From: Paucilactobacillus oligofermentans DSM 15707 = LMG 22743
GTDB taxonomy: Bacteria; Bacillota; Bacilli; Lactobacillales; Lactobacillaceae
Direction of reading: 5' to 3'
DNA length: 64,000 nucleotides
Assembly: GCF_001434315.1 (NCBI RefSeq)
Contig: NZ_AZFE01000031.1
Coordinates: 556,450 to 620,449, forward strand
The notes under the pieces are model-generated. The model saw only the letters and a program-made list of their open reading frames with translations, was not told the DNA's origin and ran no database searches. The position numbers and the translations under genes are program-made. Below are positions 1 to 8,288 of this stretch, one piece after another. Each line of letters starts with the position of its first letter. Position 1 is the stretch's first letter.

Positions 1-1214
1 GGAATGAATAAATCTTTAACACTTTCGCTTTCTAAGTTGCGTTCTGCAGCTCCAAAATAAAGACAAATCAGAGCAACTTCGTTTTCCGGTAAAGTTTGAT
101 CAAGATACTCTTCTAGTGGTGCACAAGAAATTGCTGTATATCCAATTAATTTAGGATAATTTTTTTTAATTAATTCAATTTCATTTGATTCAAAAGGAAC
201 ATTAAAAATGATTCTAAAATAAGCCGTTACAACGTGATTAGTTAGCAATCCCCAGAAAGACTCTGTATTAAATTTTTCACCAATTAGATTCTCATATTTA
301 AAAATCATCTCAGCAGTAATAGTTTGAATTTTCTTATACAATACAGACCTTTTATTAATATTTCCATCAATAATCATCGGTAAGCAAACTGTAACTTTTG
401 CTAACATTGCCGTTTCTTTATTTAATTGATTCTTACTCAAGATTAAATTATTTTCATTAAACAATAATTCAAAATACTTTTGAACCGTATAAATATATGG
501 AATTAGTTTTTCATCAATTTTTGCACTAGAAATAGTTTTATTAATTGAAATACGATAAAAGCAAGCCACCACAAAAGCATTCAGAATATCCATTGACGTT
601 CCAGTAAATTTCATGTTAACCGTCCGTTGCATATCTCTAAAATCAAACCCTTTTACAACCTGTAAACCTTCAATCCAACAAAAAAACACTTCAGATTTAT
701 TCTGTAATTGTTTTAAAATAAATTCTCTCACCACATACTCATCTGTGGCTAACTTTTTCCCTGTAGTCGTATTTATAATATTTAATTCCGAGAAATCAAT
801 ATTTATTTTTTTAAAATCATGAATAATCGTGTTTCTTGATACAGAAAACCGTTGTGCTAATTTGTTTATTGATAACTCATTAGAATCCATTAGCAACAAA
901 ATAATAATTTGATCAATTCGATTAACTTGATTATTTTCTAATGATTTCATTTCAACATCTTCATTAATAACATTATACTTACTCAGTTGTTTTCTGCATT
1001 CACGAGTCAATGTGTATCCCATTTTGGGAGTACTTACAATTTTGTCTAATCCAATTTCAGCTAATGATTTATTACATTGATCAATCCGATTAAACATGGT
1101 TCTTCTTGAAATATTTAATTCATTTAAAATTTGTTTTTGTAAAATATACATATCTGTACGATACAAAATTGATAAGAGTGCATTATTTTTATCTGACTTT
1201 GTTACCTTCAACAT
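1..1214 (-). CDS. PRD-type transcriptional regulator (BglG/MtlR/Mga-like), partial
   Basis: The gene runs off the left edge, so only its first ~404 codons are visible. The start is the ATG at 1214, preceded by an AGGTG ribosome site. Two helix-turn-helix segments can be read, near residues 20-45 and 105-125 (LSINKLAQRFSVSRNTIIHD). They are followed by a long helical region whose end resembles a PRD module (LIKKNYPKL, then LPENEVALICLYFGA). Family knowledge: such proteins sense PTS phosphorylation and activate sugar operons. The target here is unknown because the downstream part lies outside the window. It is divergent from the XRE gene at 1339. Being a regulator is well supported; the sugar/PTS link is inference. 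Confidence 0.8.
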   Translation of the reverse strand, partial: MLKVTKSDKNNALLSILYRTDMYILQKQILNELNISRRTMFNRIDQCNKSLAEIGLDKIVSTPKMGYTLTRECRKQLSKYNVINEDVEMKSLENNQVNRIDQIIILLLMDSNELSINKLAQRFSVSRNTIIHDFKKINIDFSELNIINTTTGKKLATDEYVVREFILKQLQNKSEVFFCWIEGLQVVKGFDFRDMQRTVNMKFTGTSMDILNAFVVACFYRISINKTISSAKIDEKLIPYIYTVQKYFELLFNENNLILSKNQLNKETAMLAKVTVCLPMIIDGNINKRSVLYKKIQTITAEMIFKYENLIGEKFNTESFWGLLTNHVVTAYFRIIFNVPFESNEIELIKKNYPKLIGYTAISCAPLEEYLDQTLPENEVALICLYFGAAERNLESESVKDLFI

Positions 1215-1284
1215 CTTTTCACCTATAATTAATAATTATTTTACTAAAGCATAACTCTATTTATAATATATCAATAATTTTATT

Positions 1285-1313
1285 TTGATTATCTTAATTT
1301 TAAGTGATAGTAT
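1285..1313 (+). promoter_or_regulatory. Promoter of the XRE regulator gene
   Basis: A TTGATT -35 (1285-1290) is separated by 17 nt from a TAGTAT -10 (1308-1313). Transcription would start near 1320, just ahead of the AAAGGAG site and the ATG at 1339. Confidence 0.5.
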
Positions 1314-1338
1314 CATATCAAAATCTAAAGGAGTCGCT

Positions 1339-2166
1339 ATGAATAACGAACTTGGGGAGACTATTAAAAATACTCGTACTTCACAGCATCTTTCTCAAAA
1401 AGAACTGTCACAAGATATCTGTTCACAACCGATGTTGTCATCAATTGAACATGGTAAATATATGCCAAACGCCAAATTGCTAATTCTTTTATGTGAACGA
1501 CTAAATATTAGCATCGCTGAAATTAGCTTATCCACAAATTATCATATTAGCAATAATCAAGAATTAAATAATCAACTTTCCACCTTGTGTAATAATCACC
1601 ATTATCAACAGTTACTTGATTTTTTAAATAATGATGACACGCTTGACTTAATCAATTCTGATTTACAAACTCAAGCCTACTATTATTATCTTGGCATTGC
1701 CCAAATCCAAACCGGCGCTGACCACAACAAAGTATTAAATTCATTCAAACTTTCATTAAGTAGTCACGAAAATAGTACCGATTCTAACACCCTAACTAGA
1801 TTAACTCATGCGGCTATCGCTGTTATCAAATCAATTATCCACCAGCCTAATTCAGTAGACAAAGAAATCATGTTAGCTACAAACAAAATTGAAACTATTA
1901 ACTATACTGAAAATCTAAATATCATTCCATATTTATCAGCATGTGCTGCCGCTAAATCAAGTAACTGGACTATCGCAGCCCACTGGATTAATTTTGGTAT
2001 TACGTTTACTACTGCACATAATTCTCATTATATGTTAGCCAATTATTATTTTCTTTTAGCTCACGTTTCAGAGGCCACTGATGAACAAAATATTAAAATC
2101 GAATATGAACAACGATCACAAATATTTGCAGATTTATTTAACGAAAAAGTTTTCAAACAATTTTAA
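1339..2166 (+). CDS. XRE-family regulator with helical (TPR-like) C-terminal domain
   Basis: The 275-residue protein begins with an HTH_3 domain (about residues 5-65, with LSQKELSQDICSQPMLSSIE as the DNA-reading part). The rest is a helix-rich region with paired aromatic helices resembling TPR units, the plan of RNPP/Rgg/PlcR-like regulators. I chose the ATG at 1339 because AAAGGAG lies 8 nt before it; an upstream in-frame ATG at 1285 has no ribosome site. It sits 77 bp upstream of a small SRPBCC gene on the same strand, a likely partner or target. No pheromone-like short ORF was seen beside it, so peptide control is unproven. Confidence 0.8.
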   Translation: MNNELGETIKNTRTSQHLSQKELSQDICSQPMLSSIEHGKYMPNAKLLILLCERLNISIAEISLSTNYHISNNQELNNQLSTLCNNHHYQQLLDFLNNDDTLDLINSDLQTQAYYYYLGIAQIQTGADHNKVLNSFKLSLSSHENSTDSNTLTRLTHAAIAVIKSIIHQPNSVDKEIMLATNKIETINYTENLNIIPYLSACAAAKSSNWTIAAHWINFGITFTTAHNSHYMLANYYFLLAHVSEATDEQNIKIEYEQRSQIFADLFNEKVFKQF

Positions 2167-2243
2167 AAATATAAGAATACTTATTTTATCTGTTCAGCGC
2201 TTCCGATTATGATTGGGTTACAAAACCAAAGGAGGTAATATTT

Positions 2244-2660
2244 ATGAACAAAAAACTATTTACAAACGTGGTTACATTTCAAGGGCAGTCTAATGAAGTA
2301 CTTAATATTTTAACTAATCCAACTCGGTTGCTTAATTGGGTTCCAGATATCATGACGGTTGACGAAGTTGACAATACTTTTAAAATCACTCGGACTGATA
2401 ACGCATTTAATCAAACGGAAATGATTACGGTAATTACAACTAATCAATCGGTTACTTACCAAAGCACCGGTGGTCGCTTAGCTTATGATTTGGTCTTCGA
2501 CATCACTCAAACCGACCAAATAGTTCAGGTAAGTGAATCATTATTTGTCAATCCGGCTTCTGACAATCATCTACCACTCACTTTATTGACCCCAATTGTT
2601 AAACATGCATTTAACCAAAATTTAGATGGACTCGCTCGCATTGTTTCAATTACCAATTAA
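2244..2660 (+). CDS. SRPBCC-fold (polyketide cyclase/START-like) protein
   Basis: This 138-residue soluble protein shows the SRPBCC pattern: an N-terminal strand, a short helix ending in a W (LLNWVPDIMTVDEV), a run of strands, and a long C-terminal helix (PIVKHAFNQNLDGLARIV). Such folds bind hydrophobic ligands; no enzymatic residues can be assigned. A perfect AGGAGG at 2230-2235 precedes the ATG. It follows the XRE regulator in the same direction and ends at a strong terminator, so the two probably form a small transcription unit. The ligand is unknown. Confidence 0.7.
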   Translation: MNKKLFTNVVTFQGQSNEVLNILTNPTRLLNWVPDIMTVDEVDNTFKITRTDNAFNQTEMITVITTNQSVTYQSTGGRLAYDLVFDITQTDQIVQVSESLFVNPASDNHLPLTLLTPIVKHAFNQNLDGLARIVSITN

Positions 2661-2666
2661 CTAAAA

Positions 2667-2699
2667 ATAGCATCTGATCAAATCCTGATCAGATGCTAT
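2667..2699. terminator. Bidirectional rho-independent terminator
   Basis: A 14-bp perfect stem (ATAGCATCTGATCA and its complement) with a 5-nt loop lies between the convergent SRPBCC and MenA-like genes. It has a T-rich tail on the right and an A-rich one on the left. Confidence 0.85.
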
Positions 2700-2707
2700 C
2701 GTTTTAA

Positions 2708-3622
2708 TTAAAATAATTTTTCTAAAATCGTGCCAATCATAAAGAGTAATACATAAACTACAATAATTTGTGAAATATTTTTAACTAAGATTCCATAAAC
2801 CGTGGCTTTATCTTGATTAGTAAAAAATACTTTTGATTTTTGCCATGCTTGAAAATAAACCACCCAACTCAATAAAATTGTCACTGGTGCCAAACGAAAA
2901 AGCGCTAATGGCAACATAATAATGGCTGAGGCCCAGAACATAATCGTAAATAATTTGAAAATAGTTGGCTTTTTAAGATAATATGCTAATGTTTTACGGC
3001 CATTTTGAATATCTTCTTCCAAGTCACAAGTATTATTTGCCAATTGTAATATATAGCAAATTAAAAATGGTACTAATGAAATTGCTGCTGCTCGTAGCAT
3101 TGATACCCCATCAAACTGCCATGAGTTGAGGCTTCCCAGATAGATATAAGTCATTGGAATACAAATTGCGATTGGAAATGAAACGGCAAATTCACCAAAA
3201 AAAGTTGAATTAAGTGGCTTAGGGCCAGCTGAATATGCCAAACCAATAATTACCGCTAATACTCCAATACCTAATGTGACTGGACCAGTAAAATAGGCTA
3301 ATGCCAAACCACCAATTACGGGAATAATTGCTAATGAATATAGCCAAGTCTTAACTGATTTTAAATTAATTTCGTTTTTACCAATGGTACTAGTTTTGGT
3401 TTTATAAGATCCATCATCTGAAGCATGCACATAATCCATATAATTATTTTGCATATTCGTAATTAAATGAAACATAAATACTAAGACTAACGCCATTACC
3501 GCAAACGTCCAATTAAACGTTCCATAATAATAATATGAATAACTTGCGGCTAGGATCAACCACATTAAATCTAGTGGTGTCGTATATATTTCTGTAAGTT
3601 GATAAAATAATTTCGCTGTCAT
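2708..3622 (-). CDS. UbiA/MenA-family prenyltransferase (first paralogue)
   Basis: The 304-residue membrane protein has about eight or nine hydrophobic segments and the two aspartate motifs of UbiA enzymes. The first is altered (NNYMDYVHASD, around residue 58-68, rather than the usual NDxxDxxxD). The second is NNTCDLEEDIQNGRKTL. Family role: transfer of a polyprenyl chain to 1,4-dihydroxy-2-naphthoate, making demethylmenaquinone. It stands alone, 22 kb from the second MenA (25841-26743), which lies in the respiration cluster. It could therefore serve another aromatic acceptor. The family is sure, the substrate is not. Confidence 0.85.
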   Translation of the reverse strand: MTAKLFYQLTEIYTTPLDLMWLILAASYSYYYYGTFNWTFAVMALVLVFMFHLITNMQNNYMDYVHASDDGSYKTKTSTIGKNEINLKSVKTWLYSLAIIPVIGGLALAYFTGPVTLGIGVLAVIIGLAYSAGPKPLNSTFFGEFAVSFPIAICIPMTYIYLGSLNSWQFDGVSMLRAAAISLVPFLICYILQLANNTCDLEEDIQNGRKTLAYYLKKPTIFKLFTIMFWASAIIMLPLALFRLAPVTILLSWVVYFQAWQKSKVFFTNQDKATVYGILVKNISQIIVVYVLLFMIGTILEKLF

Positions 3623-3688
3623 TATTAATCCTCCATTGATTGTTCTAGAATACCATTGATTACAGCATTAACAAAAGAATAACGGCTA

Positions 3689-3704
3689 TGTTTCACATGG
3701 AACA
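3689..3704. promoter_or_regulatory. parS-like ParB site (14/16)
   Basis: TGTTTCACATGGAACA differs from the parS core at two positions. It lies in the intergenic space upstream of the MenA-like gene. This is the weaker end of the parS series in this window. Confidence 0.45.
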
Positions 3705-3716
3705 TTTTCAATAAAA

Positions 3717-3747
3717 AAACAAATACCTCATCAAGAAGTATTTGTTT
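3717..3747 (-). terminator. Terminator of the quinone oxidoreductase gene
   Basis: A 10-bp stem (AAACAAATAC with its complement) is followed on the minus strand by a run of seven T residues, 20 bp after the stop codon at 3767. Confidence 0.85.
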
Positions 3748-3766
3748 ATCTAATCTAAATTAAGTC

Positions 3767-4687
3767 TTATCGAACTAACACAATTCGACCAGGTGCATGT
3801 GATGTTTCTAAAAGTTCATGGCCATCAATTACTCCCTGCAATGTGAATGGTAGTTCTCTAAATATATCGACTTTAATCTCGTTTTTAGCCAACATTTTAG
3901 CTAACTCAATTAACGCCAGTTGATTAATTGATTCTGCAATTGGTTGAACACCAGCAACTTTAACATTGGGTTTATTAATTAGTTCAGTACTTTGTCCCAC
4001 GGTTGCGGCTTGTCCATCTGGTTTAACTGCTTGATCGATTAATGCATCATTATTACCATTCATTGCTGCATTCAAAACAACGTCCGCGCGGTTAGCAAAC
4101 TTAGTGCCAACCTCTTCTTGATCATATAACCCAATTTCATCGACACCTAAGTTTTTAAGTAATTGCTCATTTCGTGATGACGCAACTCCAATTACGTATG
4201 CGCCTAAAGCTTTAGCCACTTGCACAATAATAGTTCCAACTCCACCAGATGCCCCATTAACTAAAACAGTATCTCCACGTTTAACCTGGGTAAAATGAGT
4301 TAGCATATTATAAGCGGTAATCCCTGGGGTAATTAACGCAACGGCATCTTCATTAGTCACATTAGCTGGCTTTTTAACCAAATGGCGCGGCGTGGTAACC
4401 ACTTTTTCTGCATATGCCGGACCAGCATGCGCAATTACAACATCCCCAATTTTAAAGTCAGATACGTTATCTCCAATTTTAATAATCTTACCAACTAAAT
4501 CACGCCCTGGAACAATGGGCAATTCCCCACCAAACATCCCGGCACGTTGGGCACGTTCAAAATTATTTAATCCCACAACTAGTGTTTCAATCACAACCTG
4601 ATTTTCCGTTGTAATTTCTGGATCATCAACTTCCATTTCTTGAAAAACTTCAGGTCCACCAAACGTTTGATATCCAAATACTTTCAT
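3767..4687 (-). CDS. NADP-dependent quinone oxidoreductase (zinc-free MDR family)
   Basis: The 306-residue protein is a medium-chain dehydrogenase/reductase of the quinone oxidoreductase branch. It has an N-terminal GroES-like domain with PGRDLVGKIIKIG, then a Rossmann domain with the nucleotide motif NGASGGVGTIIVQVAKALGA near residue 145. The cysteines that bind structural zinc in alcohol dehydrogenases are absent. It would reduce quinones or enals with NADPH in the cytosol. GAGGGG precedes the ATG. It is transcribed alone and ends at its own terminator. The exact substrate cannot be read from the sequence. Confidence 0.85.
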   Translation of the reverse strand: MKVFGYQTFGGPEVFQEMEVDDPEITTENQVVIETLVVGLNNFERAQRAGMFGGELPIVPGRDLVGKIIKIGDNVSDFKIGDVVIAHAGPAYAEKVVTTPRHLVKKPANVTNEDAVALITPGITAYNMLTHFTQVKRGDTVLVNGASGGVGTIIVQVAKALGAYVIGVASSRNEQLLKNLGVDEIGLYDQEEVGTKFANRADVVLNAAMNGNNDALIDQAVKPDGQAATVGQSTELINKPNVKVAGVQPIAESINQLALIELAKMLAKNEIKVDIFRELPFTLQGVIDGHELLETSHAPGRIVLVR

Positions 4688-4869
4688 ATTTACCCCTCAT
4701 TTCTGATTTACTAGTTCTACTTACTGTTAATCATAACCAACTTTGGTAAAGATGAACAACATTTCGAATCATGACTAACCACTTGGCTTAAAATATTCTC
4801 CACTTATACATAATTTATTTACAAGATTCGACTGAAATGGTGTAATAATATTTGGAAAGGAACTCCGTC

Positions 4870-5280
4870 ATGAAAATCACATTCGAATTCGATGAAAATT
4901 TAATAGACACTGAAGTTATTATTAAGGCACCGCGTGACAGTAACTCAATCCAACATTTAGCTAAAATGTTAGAAGAAAACGCGATTTCTACGCCAAAATT
5001 AAGATTCTATAAAAACGATAGCGAGTACTATTTAAGCATCAATTCCATTCTGTTCTTTGAAACTGACGAACGCTTAGTCCACGCTCATACCGCTGATGAT
5101 GTTTTCACAACCAAATATCGACTTTACGAATTAGAAGCTTCTTTACCAGATAGTTTCATTCGGATTTCTAAATCTTCAATCGTAAATACCAATCAGATTT
5201 TTGCATTAACCAGATCACTCTCAAATGTATTGATTGAATTTCAGAATTCACATAAACAAATTTACGCATCTCGGCATTAA
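4870..5280 (+). CDS. LytTR DNA-binding regulator, C-terminus cut by an in-frame TAA
   Basis: The 136-residue protein carries a LytTR domain from about residue 45 (YYLSINSILFFETDERLVHA, then FIRISKSSIVNTNQI). The ATG at 4870 has AAAGGA before it. The reading frame meets TAA at 5278 after KQIYASRH. Reading past that single codon gives AKTLKEKLNQTR and a second stop at 5317-5319, overlapping the ribosome site of the next gene. Family members usually continue SRRYxxxLKxKL, so TAA probably replaced a tyrosine codon, trimming the last 12-13 residues. It precedes a LiaF-like membrane gene by 44 bp, a usual LytTR plus membrane-protein pair. Whether the short form still binds DNA is open. Confidence 0.8.
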   Translation: MKITFEFDENLIDTEVIIKAPRDSNSIQHLAKMLEENAISTPKLRFYKNDSEYYLSINSILFFETDERLVHAHTADDVFTTKYRLYELEASLPDSFIRISKSSIVNTNQIFALTRSLSNVLIEFQNSHKQIYASRH

Positions 5281-5324
5281 GCCAAAACGTTAAAAGAAAA
5301 ATTAAATCAAACGAGGTAAATATT

Positions 5325-6050
5325 ATGAAATTTTTCAGAATCTTCTGGGGACTATTTTTTATTGCTGCCGCTGGTAGCTTTATCGGGACGCAAACAGGCA
5401 TCATCACAACTGACTTGCCAGTATTTACAATTATTGCATCAATTGTGATTATCGCCATCTTGATTCACAGTATTTTTTCTAAAAGTATCGTTGGTATAAT
5501 TTTTTCACTTGCCTTCGAGGTAATTGTCTTATCAGGTCCATTTGGATGGCACATTGGTGCCTTTACAATTTTAATCACGGCACTTTTATTGGCAATTGGA
5601 ATTTCGATTATTTTTCACGACTCAAGAATCTGGCATCATGGCGAATGGATGATGCATCACCGTCGTGACATGTATCGCCATGCAATCGATCCAGACGTTG
5701 AAACTATTAATGGTACGGTTGACGGTCACGTCGAAGTTGATAATCGTTTTACCGGTAGTGTCCGTTACGTCCAAGAATCTGATTTCAAAAGTGCCACGAT
5801 TACTGCCTACATGGCTGGTACTAAAGTTTATTTTGATAAATCAATTATCCAAGGCGATTCTGCCAGCATTATTTTAGATATTGATTTAAGCGGTACTGAT
5901 ATTTTTGTACCTGCTGATTGGAATTTAAATATTAATGTCAATAATTATATGGGTGGCATTGAAGAAAAAGGGCATGGCAATATTAACGGCCCAAAAGTTA
6001 ATGTAACTGGTCGTGTGCGCATGTCTGGATTAACCATCCACTACGTTTAA
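5325..6050 (+). CDS. LiaF-like membrane protein
   Basis: The 241 residues start with about four membrane segments (residues 1-95). They are followed by a soluble beta-rich domain with the repeating strand pattern of LiaF/DUF2154 C-terminal domains (VETINGTVDGHVEVDNRFTG, then a glycine-rich end). LiaF-type proteins modulate cell-envelope stress signalling, and pairing with the LytTR gene just upstream suggests they act together. A His-rich cytoplasmic turn (WHHGEWMMHHRRD) separates the two halves. It has its own ribosome site (ACGAGG). The exact signal is unknown. Confidence 0.75.
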   Translation: MKFFRIFWGLFFIAAAGSFIGTQTGIITTDLPVFTIIASIVIIAILIHSIFSKSIVGIIFSLAFEVIVLSGPFGWHIGAFTILITALLLAIGISIIFHDSRIWHHGEWMMHHRRDMYRHAIDPDVETINGTVDGHVEVDNRFTGSVRYVQESDFKSATITAYMAGTKVYFDKSIIQGDSASIILDIDLSGTDIFVPADWNLNINVNNYMGGIEEKGHGNINGPKVNVTGRVRMSGLTIHYV

Positions 6051-6079
6051 TCAATCATGAATTAACTAAATATCGCATA

Positions 6080-6112
6080 AGCTAGAATTACTATTTAATA
6101 GTTGTTCTAGCT
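6080..6112 (+). terminator. Terminator after the LytTR/LiaF-like pair
   Basis: An imperfect hairpin (AGCTAGAA ... TTCTAGCT, with an inner ACTATT/AATAGT stem) is followed by TTTTTATTT. Confidence 0.75.
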
Positions 6113-6189
6113 TTTTATTTGATAACGAATTAAAAGTCAAAATATGTTAATCTAGTAGTTAATAAAGATTGCATTTAAAGGAGTCTCAC

Positions 6190-6852
6190 TTGAAAAACGA
6201 AAATTTAGGCACTATTTACGCCAACCAACGAGCAAAATATGACAAACATGAAGGTGTCTATGCGTTAGGAACTTTCACTAATACGGATGAGTCCCAACTA
6301 ACGGGAACAGCAACCCAACTATTCCCAACTGAACGGACATTAAAAAACTTTGCTACCGTATCCAAAAACGGCTATACAAAAAATAATTTTAATCGTGATC
6401 AATCAATCTATACAATTAACTCTGACGATATCCTACAAATAATGACGGACATGCTTGGTGATTCATCAATTAAAATCACTGCTGAAATCACCGAATTTTT
6501 AGAAGGCATTGGTAACCAACAACCCGAGCATATGGTCTCCGTATCACAAATTACAGCCCCAGACGATAGCCAGTATTACTTAATGCAAGCTGGCGTTTCT
6601 GCCTTAGAAGCTTCCAACAATGCCCTAAAAATTTCAGAACAAAATTACGATCATGATTTATTTACTTCATCCGAAGATAATATCAACATTATCGAAGATG
6701 CCATGCCACTATTTGTATTAGAATACGTCAATCATATCCTTGATTTAGATTTAAGTCCGGCTAAAATCCTTGAAACTTCAGATATTGGTCAAGACTTCGA
6801 TGAAGCAACTAACAGCAACTTGTTATTCATCATCATTCATATGGCTAAATAA
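6190..6852 (+). CDS. Hypothetical protein, TTG start
   Basis: I do not recognise this 220-residue acidic protein. The TTG at 6190 is the likely start because AAAGGAG lies 6 nt before it; the ATG at 6169 has no ribosome site. There is no signal peptide or membrane segment. The N-terminal third is polar (NENLGTIYANQRAKYDKHEG) and the C-terminal third looks helical (MPLFVLEYVNHILDLDL). It is transcribed alone between two terminators, so its neighbours give no clue to function. Confidence 0.6.
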   Translation: MKNENLGTIYANQRAKYDKHEGVYALGTFTNTDESQLTGTATQLFPTERTLKNFATVSKNGYTKNNFNRDQSIYTINSDDILQIMTDMLGDSSIKITAEITEFLEGIGNQQPEHMVSVSQITAPDDSQYYLMQAGVSALEASNNALKISEQNYDHDLFTSSEDNINIIEDAMPLFVLEYVNHILDLDLSPAKILETSDIGQDFDEATNSNLLFIIIHMAK

Positions 6853-6889
6853 AAAATGATTCACCAATTAAATTTGGTGAATCATTTTT
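6852..6889. terminator. Bidirectional terminator
   Basis: A stem of about 15 bp (AAAATGATTCACCAA and its complement) with A- and T-runs on both sides separates the convergent hypothetical gene and the antiporter gene. Confidence 0.85.
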
Positions 6890-6891
6890 AT

Positions 6892-8067
6892 TTACGCTGT
6901 GCTAACTTCGTGTTTCGCGTGTCGTTTAATCGCATGTTTTAACATAAACGGTGCAATTACTGTCGCTAGCACAATTACAATAATTACATCAGTATAATAC
7001 GTTTCTGATAGTAAATGGGCTTCAAACCCAATTTGTGCTGTAATTAAAGCCATCTCGCCCCGGGAAATCATCCCCGCACCGACTAAATAGCTACTATCCA
7101 AAGTGAAACCATTCATTTTGGCACCTAAACCACAACCTAATAACTTAGTAAGACAAGCTAGAATGGTCATGATAATAATAAATGGTAGTGATTCCAGCAA
7201 GTGTTCAAATTTAATATTCAAACCAATACTAATGAAGAAGATTGGAATAAATACGGCATAACCGATTGGTTCAATTCCATGTTCAACCTTTGAATGACTT
7301 TTAGTTTGTGCTACGGCCACCCCTGCAAAGAAGGCACCAACAGCCGCACTTAAGCCAACAAATTCGGCAGCAGCAGCTAATGACAGACAGATAACTAATG
7401 ACATCACCGTTTCTGAAACTTGAGACAGTAAATGTTCACCTAATCGCATTAAGTATGGCGCTAACCAGCGAACTAATAAGTATACTAAAACAAAGAATCC
7501 GGCCTGTTCCAATAATAACAAACCAATATTCGTTGTATGACCAGCAGCTTGATTGCCACCACTCATAAAGCCAACTAAGAGACTTAACATTAATACGCCA
7601 ATAATATCATCAACGATCGCGGCGCCTAAAATAACAGTTCCTTCTTTAGTTTCTAAATAGTGATATTCATTCATCACTGAAATTGAAATACTGATTGAGG
7701 TCGCTGAAAAAATCGTTCCGATAAATAATGACGCTAGCCATGGAAAACCGAATGCATAGCTGGCTAATCCCATCACTGCAAAAGGAACAACTACTCCCAT
7801 CACTGCAACTACCATCGCTGGTTTAATATATTTCTTCAATAGGTTAAGATCACTCTCTAACCCACCAATAAACATTAAAATGATGACCCCAATAACTTGA
7901 AATTCATTTAACAATGAATTCAAATGAACCCAACCTAATAAAGCCGGTCCTAAAATAACTCCAATTAAAATCTCTCCAACAACCCCTGGAATTTCAACTC
8001 GACGACATAAGTGAATCGCGACCTGATCTGCCAGCAGTAAACCCGCTAACGTGGCAATGAATAGCAT
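6892..8067 (-). CDS. CPA2 cation/proton antiporter (NapA/Kef type)
   Basis: The 391-residue protein has about 12-13 membrane segments. It carries the CPA2 signatures PGVVGEILIGVILGPALLG near residue 27, ATSISISISVMNE near residue 122, and the paired aspartates in AAIVDDIIGV near residue 150 that bind the ion. The family exchanges Na+ or K+ for protons across the membrane and supports pH and salt homeostasis. There is no C-terminal TrkA-N domain, so it is closer to NapA than to full-length Kef. AAAGGAG precedes the ATG. It is a single-gene unit. Confidence 0.88.
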   Translation of the reverse strand: MLFIATLAGLLLADQVAIHLCRRVEIPGVVGEILIGVILGPALLGWVHLNSLLNEFQVIGVIILMFIGGLESDLNLLKKYIKPAMVVAVMGVVVPFAVMGLASYAFGFPWLASLFIGTIFSATSISISISVMNEYHYLETKEGTVILGAAIVDDIIGVLMLSLLVGFMSGGNQAAGHTTNIGLLLLEQAGFFVLVYLLVRWLAPYLMRLGEHLLSQVSETVMSLVICLSLAAAAEFVGLSAAVGAFFAGVAVAQTKSHSKVEHGIEPIGYAVFIPIFFISIGLNIKFEHLLESLPFIIIMTILACLTKLLGCGLGAKMNGFTLDSSYLVGAGMISRGEMALITAQIGFEAHLLSETYYTDVIIVIVLATVIAPFMLKHAIKRHAKHEVSTA

Positions 8068-8288
8068 ATTTTCTCCTTTGCTAATTGAACTAACAGTTGG
8101 TTATATTGTAACAGAACCCGAATACTTTGATTAAATTACTTTAAAAATAACATTCACACCGATGTCCCGGGAAATAATTTGACTCGAAACAAAATTTATC
8201 ATCACTCCTGGTTTAATCTGACTACTTAAAATAAATAATTACCATTCATGGTACAATTGCACCAGCAGTTTCCATGAAGGGATTTTAT

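Noticed and set aside
1528-1536. DnaA box TTATCCACA (also at 35578-35586)
   Set aside because: Two isolated boxes inside genes are no evidence for an origin; no cluster or AT-rich unwinding element.
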